From Parelaphostrongylus tenuis (lineage: Eukaryota > Nematoda > Chromadorea > Rhabditida > Metastrongylidae): a stretch of DNA of 64,000 nt. The DNA lies in assembly GCA_019055375.1 (NCBI GenBank), contig JAHQIW010007219.1, forward strand, positions 95,814 through 159,813, in the 5' to 3' direction. How positions within the stretch are numbered: the stretch's first letter is position 1; every line of letters starts with the position of its first letter. Below the pieces are notes generated by a model that was not told the origin of the DNA, did no database searches, and saw only the letters and a list, made by a program, of their open reading frames with translations. Positions 25,641 to 34,600 of this stretch are shown here, in pieces. The translations under genes and the position numbers were made by a program.

Positions 25641-26299
25641 CAGATGGAATCGATCACGTAGCGTGAATTGAAGAAAGCCTTGAAAGAATGAAGTACACCA
25701 AAACTCTCGTGATTTGAGCTGTCGAAAGGATTACTAAAGCTCTTGGAAAATCGGAAGAACGAGTTTTTCTCAAGGGGTCGAAAGAAGATGCGTATGACAA
25801 AAGAGTATCGAAATGAATCATAAATGCGAATGGAATAGGGACAAACATTAATAAGAAAGCATAAAATTGCTTGATAAAAGTGTGAGCTATGACTTTTTCG
25901 TAAGCACCTGGACCCTTTTCAAAAATGTGGCGTTATAAAAAAGCAGAGATTAATTCCAGGTTGCAGCGCTGAAGCGACATTCATATAGAGTATAAGTGGA
26001 TTTATAGAAAGTTTTCACGCATGATACAATAGAATAAGTCTCCTCTACAATTCTATGGAAGTCCCAACTCGTAAAGTTTACTGATACTGGAAGTGTTTTC
26101 GAATTATCGCTGAAGTGGCATCGCATTGCAATGTGCACTATCATTTTTGACGAACAACGGATCGTTGTTTCACAATAGTTCTGGCACGTTCCAATCAAAT
26201 AAAGCCTAACTGAAGTTTTCCTTCCGCCTTTTCTCTTTAAATGACGATTCAACCGGCTTTACGGACAATAAGAATTCAGTTTTCATTGCGAAATAAGTG

Positions 26300-26560
26300 T
26301 CACTTATTACGCCACTGAGACGACCTGCACATATCGCGGCGCTGCGCTGTCTCGCTGCCTTCCGCGCAGCAAATCACCGTGGTACCCAGGGAGTTAACAC
26401 TTTGACGACCACCGTTGATACGCAGGCGGCGTCGTTCTGTCGCTTGCGCGTCACTCGCTAGCCGTGGCATCTGCGTCTCTGTGCGAAACTGTCGATGTGC
26501 CTGCGCTCTGCTGCAGCAAGCGCTTTCATTCTACGCCGTCGTCTCAGTAGGTGATTGAGA
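26300..26560. other. GC-rich island containing a TTAACACTTTGACGACC end-like motif
   Basis: Composition changes abruptly to GC-rich (CATATCGCGGCGCTGCGCTG, GTTGATACGCAGGCGGCGTC), unlike the surrounding AT-rich DNA. TTAACACTTTGACGACCACC at 26394-26413 resembles the way piggyBac-type ends begin (TTAA plus CxCTTTG). A truncated transposon end is possible. No ORF or second terminus was found. Confidence 0.35.
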
Positions 26561-26634
26561 CCGCTGGAAAATTGAGAGTGACAATGAAGGCAGAGTACAC
26601 CCTGGGTATGCGGGACCACTTACTAGACAGCTGC

Positions 26635-26880
26635 CCTTATCACTATCACTATCACCACCATTATCACTATCATTACCACTATCATTATCACTACCACTAT
26701 CGCGATCATTATCACTGCAACTATCATTATCACTATCAATATAATAGTCACTATCACTATCATCATACTACCATCATTATTACCATCATCATTACCACTA
26801 TCACCATTATCACTATCACCATTATCACTATCATGATTATCACTATCATCGTTATCCCTGTCATCGTTATTACTAATATT
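26635..26880. repeat. (TATCAC)n simple repeat
   Basis: About 240 bp of TATCAC/CATTAT hexamer-like units. The same word recurs in short tracts at 28120-28140, 28560-28670 and 29030-29080. The His/Tyr-rich and Asp-rich ORFs across it are simple-repeat artefacts. Confidence 0.85.
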
Positions 26881-26882
26881 CT

Positions 26883-27098
26883 TAAGAGAATTGAGTGGTG
26901 AGCAAAAACAGAATCGCATACCCGACCAAACCTGTTAAAGGTTGGTGGCTGATAGCTAACATTGAGATGTTGAAGAATGAGTGGTCGGGCAAATGTGCCT
27001 CAGTGGTGCAGTGGTAGAGCGCGCGTCACCGGATAGGATGAAACGTGGGTTCTATAGCCGCCTGAGGTCGTGTTTTTGCTCACCACTCAATTCTCTTA
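26883..27098 (+). mobile_element. 216-bp element with perfect 27-bp TIRs enclosing a tRNA-like sequence
   Basis: 26883-26909 (TAAGAGAATTGAGTGGTGAG plus CAAAAAC) is the exact reverse complement of 27072-27098. Just inside the right TIR, about 27000-27070 is tRNA-like: acceptor-type stem GCCTCAG/CTGAGGT, box A-like AGTGGTGCAGTGGTAGAGCG, and a T-arm region GTGGGTTCTATAGCC. There is no U33-anticodon arrangement, so it is not a functional tRNA. The palindrome at 32411-32527 is an internally deleted copy and 40165-40570 holds diverged pieces. Confidence 0.75.
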
Positions 27099-27104
27099 CT
27101 AATT

Positions 27105-28050
27105 TAGAAAACGATATGACATATTTTGAGCCATAGATCTAGTGCTATATAGGCGCCTATTTCGTCCTATTGGGACTCATCAGTAGCACCCTCCTTCGGT
27201 TCCGTCGATCCCTTGAGGTGAAATAATCCTCTAAAGGAACCGACGCCGAGTAAAATTAAGCACCCAAAGTAGGATGATGGTATTACCTGACTTTGTGGTG
27301 ACCGGCAGTCGAGCTTACGGCTTTTAAAATGAACTATACTTCTGCTATCGACCGCTTTTTTACAGACCCGCTCAAAATGATTTAATCTGATAAGGATATG
27401 ACATATTTTGAGCCATAGGTCTAGTGCTATAAAATATGTCATATCCTTATCAGATTAAATCATTTTGATCGGGTCTGTAAAAAAGCAGTCGATAGCAGAA
27501 GTATAGTTCATTTTAAAAGCCTTAAGCTCGACTGCCGGTCACCACAAAGTCAGGTAATACCATCATCCTACTTTGGGTGCTTAATTTTACTCGGCGTCGG
27601 TTCCTTTAGAGGATTATTTCACCTCAAAGGGATCGACGGAACCGAGGGGAGGGTGCTACTGATGAGTCCCAATAGGACGAAATAGGCGCCTATATAGCAC
27701 TAGACCTATGGCTCAAAATATGTCATATCCTTATCAGATTAAATCATTTTGAGCGGTCTGTAAAAGCAGTCGATAGCAGAAGTATATCATTTAAAGCCGA
27801 AGCTCGACTGCGGTCACCACAAAGTCAGGTAATACCATCATCCTACTTTGGGTGCTTAATTTTACTCGGCGTCGGTTCCTTTAGAGGATTATTTCACCTC
27901 AAGGGATCGACGGAAACCGAGGGAGGGTGCTACTGATGAGTCCCAATAGGACGAAATAGGCGCCTATATAGCACTAGACCTATGGCTCAAAATATGTCAT
28001 ATCCTTATCAGATGAATCATTTGAGCGGGTCTGTAAAAAAGCAGTCAACA
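27105..28050. mobile_element. M1 foldback array: one inverted and two direct units of about 280 bp
   Basis: A unit runs on the minus strand from about 27110 to 27430, meets an almost exact inverted copy (27434-27720), and that copy is repeated directly to about 28050. The start word TGTCATATCCTTATCAG occurs at 27437, 27721 and 27995, giving periods of 284 and 274. Each unit contains AAAGTCAGGTAATACCATCA, TTTTACTCGGCGTCGGTTCC and GACGAAATAGGCGCCTATAT. The third unit differs mostly by shortened homopolymers. Diverged single copies occur at 28180, 41035, 47395 and 58290. Confidence 0.8.
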
Positions 28051-28129
28051 GCAGAAATATAGAAAACATCATAACAATGCGGAATGCATTGAAAATACTA
28101 TCATTTCCGAGTATTAGTTATCACTAATC

Positions 28130-28500
28130 ATTATCACTACCATACCTCTTCAAACAAGCGCTTTTTTATAGAACTGCTCAAAAGATGAAATCTCGTAAGG
28201 TTAGAACATTGTTTTGAGCTCTTGGGTCTAGTGCTGTACAGGTACCTCTCCTATCGGGATTCATCAGTCGCAACTCTTTTAGTTCAGCCGATCCCCTGAG
28301 GTTAAGTAATCCTCTATAGAGGAATTGACGTTCAGTAGTAAGTCACCCCAAAGTCAGATGATGGAGTTACCTGACATTGCGGTGAGCGGCAGTCGTGCTC
28401 GTAGTTATTACAATGAACCATACCTCTTCCATCGACCGCTTTTCTATAGACCCGCTCAAAATGATTTAATCTGATAAGGTGCTGATGAATCTCAATAGGG
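28130..28500. mobile_element. diverged M1 copy beside TATCAC tracts
   Basis: Contains GTTTTGAGCTCTTGGGTCTA, GGGATTCATCAGTCGCAACT and CGACCGCTTTTCTATAGACC, recognisable M1 words at lower identity. It is followed by a short (ATCACTATC)n tract at 28560-28670. No genes. Confidence 0.6.
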
Positions 28501-28714
28501 CGAAGAATAGCATTAAACCTAATAGCTCAAGACACTTTACATCCTTATCAGATAATGTGACTATCATCAATACCTCTATCATCACTATCAATTTCACTAT
28601 CATCATTGTCACCATCATCATAATCACTGTCATCATTATAACTTTCACTATCATTATCACTATCATTAATTCCCAAGACCGACTGTCTATTAACCTCGGT
28701 ATGCTTCAATACAA

Positions 28715-28860
28715 TTTCTGATTTTCTTCTTAAAGCCAAACACGAGGTGTTACAAAAAACTTTATTTGACAGCTGAGGTTTTATAGTTCCTGAGCTTTTT
28801 CAATGTCAAATAAAGCTTATTGTAACACCTCGTGTTTGGCTTTAAGAAGAAAATCAGAAA
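28715..28860. repeat. 146-bp hairpin with 56-bp arms
   Basis: 28715-28770 and 28805-28860 are reverse complements over 56 bp except for one block of about six bases. The outer 40 bp (TTTCTGATTTTCTTCTTAAA, GCCAAACACGAGGTGTTACA) pair perfectly, and the loop is 34 nt. It is a foldback/MITE-like structure. No second copy was noticed in the window. Confidence 0.8.
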
Positions 28861-29569
28861 CTATCATTGATATTATTCCAATCAGTATCGAAAGTATGCT
28901 TCATTTTACCAGCTACAAGTTCGACTGTTGGTCACCGAAAACTCTAGCACTGTGTAAGTGCTCTTATGAGACCTCACAAACAGTTTAAAACAGTGACAGT
29001 TATTAGCACTTTCGTAATCATTACCATTGTCAGAAGCATAATCATTATCACTATCATATCAATATCATTATGGTTATCATTTGGAGTTAGTTTTAGTTTG
29101 TCGGTAGTTTTGCCTTTGAAACATAAAAGAAATGTAGATGAATTATGGAAGATATAGAAATCTCTTCACTGAGAATATCTCTATAGAAACTTTTTCAATA
29201 AATTCCATCATTTGATGATGAAAATGCTCTCTAAGAACCACCAGGGTTCGTCTTCCCACATCCATCATGCTGTCTGGAGTCTATCTTCTCACGAGATTCG
29301 CCACCTTTCTCACGGGCGCGACGCTGCCATTACAGTAACTGAGGAGATTTGACGTGGCGCGGTGTGGGGCGAAATGTCCCACATGGTCCTCAAAGTGTTG
29401 AGCGAGGTCTGAAGATAGTTTATTGAAAGGTCTGTAATATATCGGGCACTTATATATTAGACGGCGACAGATGAAAAACTGATGTAATTCACTGAACAGG
29501 AACTATTCATGGGAGCGTTAGTGATTATTTAAAAGCTTAAATCTCTGACTAAAGCTATGCATGGTCAGT

Positions 29570-29880
29570 TTTTCAAAATCCCCTTTTGTAACGCTGTGAA
29601 ATCCAAAACAAAGATATGTTTCACACACCACGTGTTTTCTCTTATCTCGTTTATATCTGGCTGAACAAAGCTTTTTTCCTAGAGTGCTAGTACTCACTTA
29701 AAAGTACAGGTTTTGAAGAGCTCAAAAAATATGTTTGCTTTTTGGAAACCTCTTTTGATAGCGGTGTAGGAGAAAGAAAATATTTGCGTTTTGAAACTCC
29801 CCGGACAAAGCTCTTCCTCTAGACCATTGGTAATCATTCGATAGCACAAATTTCATTGATTCCAACGTTGTGCTTATTAT
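29570..29880. repeat. S1 repeat cluster
   Basis: Words shared with the other S1 arrays: ATCCAAAACAAAGATATGTTTC, ACGTGTTTTCTCTTATCTCG and GTAATCATTCGATAGCACAA. About two diverged units. Confidence 0.45.
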
Positions 29881-29909
29881 CTGGAAGTCTCGTTAGCACG
29901 TGAGAATAG

Positions 29910-30229
29910 ATGGCGTTTTACATTTTCGGCAAACTGGTTTATCGGCTAGTCCATGGGTCGGGGCAATTCATCGGCGGCTTGGCCGTTGAATATGTGAGTT
30001 GCAATGTGTTATTTAATTCGTATTTCTTCTCCGTCTTGATGGGAGCTCCAGATAAAATGATATATCAGATACCACGAAAGTTTCTCTACACGATGATATG
30101 CTTTTCGTGCTTCCAGCGAATTATACGCGTGAGAAGAATGGAGGTACGCGGCGAGTGTGAAACATAATTTCGCTTTGAATTTTACAGCCCTATACAAACT
30201 GTGCAATGAAATACCGACTAGGACTCTAA
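29910..30229 (+). CDS. candidate three-exon 50-aa microprotein
   Basis: Three short exons join in phase 0 throughout: 29910-29993 (28 codons, donor TAT|gtgagt), 30117-30143 (9 codons, acceptor cttccag, donor GAG|gtacgc) and 30188-30229 (acceptor ttttacag, 13 codons plus TAA). The introns are 123 and 44 nt. The product starts MAFYIFGKLVYRLVHGSGQF, continues IGGLAVEY, then RIIRVRRME and PYTNCAMKYRLGL. It is small, basic and has a moderately hydrophobic N-terminal half, as in small membrane or mitochondrial proteins. I do not recognise a family. The continuous ORF across intron 1 would instead end at 30165. No AATAAA is seen nearby. The case rests on phase-consistent splice sites only. Confidence 0.45.
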
Positions 30230-30390
30230 CGAGAGGTTTAAGCTTTTGGGTGATTATAACACTCCTATGAGAAATTCGTGTCCTGCGAATGAGGTCGGCT
30301 TTTCATTTGCTGCCGTACAACACATAAGTACCTTGTAGTTCCCACAGCTTAATATTTCTTACTCACTTTAGCAGTAGTATCCCCATATGC

Positions 30391-30684
30391 GAGCGCATGT
30401 GGCGCAGTGGTTAGAGGTGCTCTGCGTCGCACATGAGGTCAATGGTTCTATCTCGTGTTCATGGCACACCAAGCCATCCATCCCTTCGGGGTCGGTAAAT
30501 TGATACTAGACAGGTCTCAGAGTTGTCTGGGAGGAAAAGCAGCACTGACTCGGTTCAGCGGGAGGCCACCGCGAGTCATTTTAAAGGCCAGATGTGCATT
30601 CAGTCACCTCATACGAAGTCAGAAATTGAAGTCGAATGCATGGCGCATCCCTCAGGGATTGATCAACGCCGGGAGCTTTATCCT
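30391..30684 (+). mobile_element. SINE-A copy with perfect 13-bp target-site duplication
   Basis: The best SINE-A copy. Box A-like GTGGCGCAGTGGTTAGAGGT and a box B-like GGTTCTATCTC are followed by CACACCAAGCCATCCATCCC, GAAAAGCAGCACTGACTCGG, GGCCACCGCGAGTCATTTTA and the tail GATCAACGCCGGGAGCTTTA. It is flanked by identical TATCCCCATATGC at 30378-30390 and 30685-30697, the signature of target-primed retroposition. It ends without a long poly(A). Confidence 0.85.
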
Positions 30685-31029
30685 TATCCCCATATGCATT
30701 GTTAGAGGTAGTTTATGCGCTCCCACGCCAAATCGCAGGACTACTCGAACAGAGATGACGCCGTAATTGCGGACAACTTACGCTATTTGACGTCCAGTTT
30801 ACAACTAGTTGTACAACTAGACGGTCTGCTTCTTCCGCATGTTTGTTCTTCCTCACTGAGTTTCTTGTTGTTTGCTTAAAACCTTGCGTCCTAACTATTT
30901 GAATGTATATCGATTAAGCCAAGTGTTGCTAAGCTTGATCTAAGTCACAATCCAACTCCTTGAAAATTGCAATTCTTTTGATGATCAAACCTTTTCTTTT
31001 TATTCTTTCTTTTTTATTTTTTTTCTTTT

Positions 31030-31260
31030 TATCTTACTGCCTTAAGTTGTAGTATGATGTTGTGATAGCACGCGCTCCGGATAGCGTGAAATGCGGGTTC
31101 GAATCCTGCCTGACGCAAAAGTTTTTGCACATCTCTCTACATCATTGGGTATATAATTCTTTCTGTTAAACGCTTTTAGCGGTATTGTGATGTTAATACG
31201 CGAGCTCAAATCCCGCGCGACGTTCGTAGTCTTACAAATCACTCAAAACCATGGTATGTA
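31030..31260 (+). repeat. tRNA-like fragments
   Basis: 31060-31115 reads GATAGCACGCGCTCCGGATA, then GCGGGTTCGAATCCTGCC, a good T-arm/box B with part of the preceding arms but no complete cloverleaf. 31150-31230 holds a second, weaker one (GCGAGCTCAAATCCCGCGCG). They are probably debris of the tRNA-like element family, not tRNA genes. Confidence 0.5.
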
Positions 31261-31436
31261 TATGTAACTTCATACCGCCGCTAAAAAGCGATTAAATAGA
31301 AAGATTTCTAGGTGATTTTGCATGTATCGAATATCTATGGGCGCCGCTGGTTCTAGTACCGATATCTTCTTGTCAGACAAGATCATTAACGATCTGCTGA
31401 CTCAAATTGGTCGGAAAAAGTGATGACAGAACGAAC

Positions 31437-31507
31437 GCCGGTGGTGCAATTGGTTAGCACGCACCCCGGCAAGGGTGAGGTGCGGGTTCCAATCCTGTCC
31501 GGCGTCT
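31437..31507 (+). repeat. tRNA-like pseudogene with complete acceptor stem
   Basis: ACGCCGG (7 bp) pairs with CCGGCGT about 64 nt later. GTGC/GCAC can form the D stem and GCGGG/CCTGT a T stem around TTCCAAT. In the anticodon loop the residue before the would-be anticodon GCA is G, not the universal U, and the anticodon stem is irregular. It is therefore classed as a tRNA-derived element. It lies about 105 bp upstream of the rpb-4 start codon. Confidence 0.55.
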
Positions 31508-31612
31508 GAAGTTTTGCATATCACTCAAGTGGATATATGTTCGAAGAATGTCAGTCGTGGCCTGTGTTGTTGGTAATAAATGTTGTTTAGTATTTTGTTG
31601 AAGTGTCAAGAA

Positions 31613-34600
31613 ATGTCGTCTGTCGCGAAGCAGTCTGACGAAACGATCGATGAGGATGCCACGGAAATGCGCTTTCCCAAAGGTACTCTTTTCTTGTTCT
31701 TATTCGTTCCTTCTGGAATATTCCTTTCTTTTCTCCCTCTATGACACCCTCTCTATTTGGAAGATCAGGCAATTGTGTTCTACTGGTATCATTATCCTTA
31801 GAGGTGCAGATAGACGAAGCCATTGAGCGATACCCCGAGTTTAGTTTCCTTTGAACCTGAACACTACCTGGGGAGGGGGGGAGGGAGGGACCTCGTGGTT
31901 GTGATGCTCGTCGCGGCGCTCATGGGGCCGAATACTATCACCAGCGCTCTTCGGCAGGCAAGAACGAACGCCGCAGCCTGGCTATCCGCTAGATTCCAAG
32001 AAGTCTTGTTCGACCACTATACTACGCCTTTCAGGATTCAGGTGAAGAAACGAATTGAATGCTAAAAGTATTGGGATCCATTCAGTGAAAAAAAAACTGA
32101 TGAGGGACCGATAAAGTGTCTAAAAAGTAAAAATATGAGCTAATCAGGAACTGTGGTATATGCTGTCAGAATGTAACTATAATGGTGCTGGATTTCGTAC
32201 CAGAATGAATTTCATCGTTGAGATTTTTCTTCGTATCTTTTGCTTCTGTGTAATCTGCTTTCGATGGCTTTTTCGAACAGAAACGCATCAGTATGGAAGT
32301 ATAATGATATGATAATAATCAATAATCAATAATAATAATAATAATAATGTAATACTCGACATTAATAGTATTTTTAATGCATTTCGCATTGCTATGATGT
32401 TTTCTATATGCCTAAGAGAATTGAGTGGTGAGCAAAAACGCGGCCTCAGGAGTCCCCGGATAGGGTGAAACGTGGGTTCGATTCCCGCCTGAGGCCGCGT
32501 TTTTGCTCACCACTCAATTCTCTTAGGTATAATAATGTAGTAATATAATATCGTAATTTAATAATAATAACATAATAATAATATAATGATAATATAATCA
32601 TATCATATCTGTACGGTGTTAAATTCCAAAGTTGTAGTTTTCTTAAATTACTATTTCTTGAATTCTTTCCTGTCTTTTATTATTTTATTGTTCCTTTGCT
32701 TTGTCTCCTATTATTACTTTCCTACCTATTTTCTTTTTATCGTTATTTATTTATTTACCTATTTATTTACACGACCCGTCATGAAATTTTTTTTATCCTG
32801 CGGATCTTAGTACTTCTAGCATTCAATTCGTTTTTCGTCTTCTTCTTGAATGACGTAGAATACTGGTCGAGCATGCCTCCTTTCTATCTTGAGGATAGCC
32901 TCCTGACGACGTCGAACCATCAAGCATCTGTGCGGCTCAGAGCACCTCTAACCACTGCGCTTAGTCAACATTGTCGGTTATGTATTTGTAGCATCATACC
33001 ACCGCGTTTTCTAGATTTACCATATAATCGTGTACAGCTGTTATCGTCACTTCATCCCTCCATTATGGTTGTGCTGTGTCATATTGAAATGGTCTTTGTG
33101 GAGCTCATCCACCAGCGGTCTCTGACAAGTTCAGAAGTCCAGTTTGGTACCATCTAGGAGCTAACCTACACCACAGTAAAGAGTACCAAGTAGTTCTGGC
33201 GCCATACCGGCACAAGTTGAAATCTTAGTAGAGCCTGTTCATGTTAGGTAGTACTCATCGTTCAATGCGATGATTACCGCTTAACAACTGAGAAACGAGA
33301 GCGCGTGATAAGCAATGCACCGTAGCGCCGTGGCCGAGTGGTTGTGATACTCGTCGCGGCGCGCGTGTGGCCGAGCTCCACCCCCGAAGTGTCTCCGGCA
33401 GTCAACAACACCGCCTTATGGAACGCCACAGCCTGGCTATCCTCGAGATTACAAGGAGACCCGATCAGCCAGTATTCCACGCCGTTCAAGAAAATAAGTA
33501 AACGAAATGAATGCTAGAAGTACTTAGATCCGCACAGTGAAGAAAGAACACTGAAGACGGATCAATCAAAGTGCCTCAAGTTAAGCAGTGTTCATAGGTG
33601 GCCTGAGACATACACGGGATGTTTGGTTTTGTCCCGCGCCGAAGGCTAACCGAGTCTTCCGTCACTCCGGGGTGGATGAATCAGGACCAGATCCGTCTGC
33701 GAGGATAAGCAGCAGTGATGTGATAGGTTGGTAGGTCAGGGCGAGTCATTGAAAGGCTAGCTATGCATTCAATCACTCTAGAAGATGCTTGATGATGACG
33801 AATGCATGGCGCGTCCCTCAGAGGATTGACCAGCGCCGAGAGTTTTGTTTTTCATTTTATATATTTATACATTTAAGTTGCTCGTTATCACATTTCACTG
33901 TGAGGATCCAGTACCTAAAGCATTCGATTTGTTTTTCGTCTTCTTCTTGAACGTCGAAGAATACTGGTCGAGTCTGTGCCCTTACAATCTCGAGGATAGC
34001 CTGGTTGTGGCGTTCCATAAGGCGTTCGTTGTTGACTGCCGAAGATTGTTTGGAGACGGGGATGAGCTTTGCGCCGCAACGGGCATCACTACCACTCGGA
34101 CACGTCCCCCTCTTTCTTCTTCCTCTAATACCTTATTTTACTTTGGAAAAATTCGGAACTAGAGGTACCGCAAACTGATATACGTTGTCATTGGGCTGTA
34201 GGAGCTAGGAGCTGTTGAGTGGACGATGAAGTGATTTCATGAAGTGATAGCGAACGTCTCTTTATTCTTTAGAATTCGAATCGCAAAATTGCGATGCATT
34301 GTTAACGTCGGAAGTCTTCTTATTACTGGAGCACCGACGACAGCAGAATGAGGCAAAGGACGAGATCGAAGACATGAGCGAAGTTGGTTGATTTCTCTTA
34401 TTTTCCTTTCGTTTTTCTCTTTCTTTCCCCGTTTTTTCAGAAGTTATCCGGCTCCTTACTTGAGTCTGAGTAAAGCTGAAATCTACAGGATTACTATTTT
34501 CGTAGTCAGCGTACTTATTGATTATGAGCCATTTAGGTCTTCATTAAGACTCTAAATTATGCACGTCGACTGTCTCGGTTCAAAAACCGCGAGACCATCA

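Noticed and set aside
26551..26919. His/Tyr-rich (+) and Asp-rich (-) ORFs of about 100 codons
   Set aside because: They are translations of the (TATCAC)n simple repeat; both strands and several frames are open for that reason.
27167..27442. 91-codon reverse ORF in the M1 array
   Set aside because: Lies entirely within the foldback repeat and is not maintained in the other M1 copies.
27437..28011. CRISPR-like regular repeats
   Set aside because: The units are about 280 bp, partly inverted, without unique spacers; they are foldback transposon copies in a eukaryotic genome.
31437..31507. Functional tRNA gene
   Set aside because: Acceptor stem and T-arm are good, but U33 is missing and the anticodon stem is irregular; related tRNA-like debris nearby points to a repeat.
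32696..33157. 153-codon ORF in rpb-4 intron 1
   Set aside because: Starts in a T-rich tract and runs through a reverse-strand SINE; no domain.
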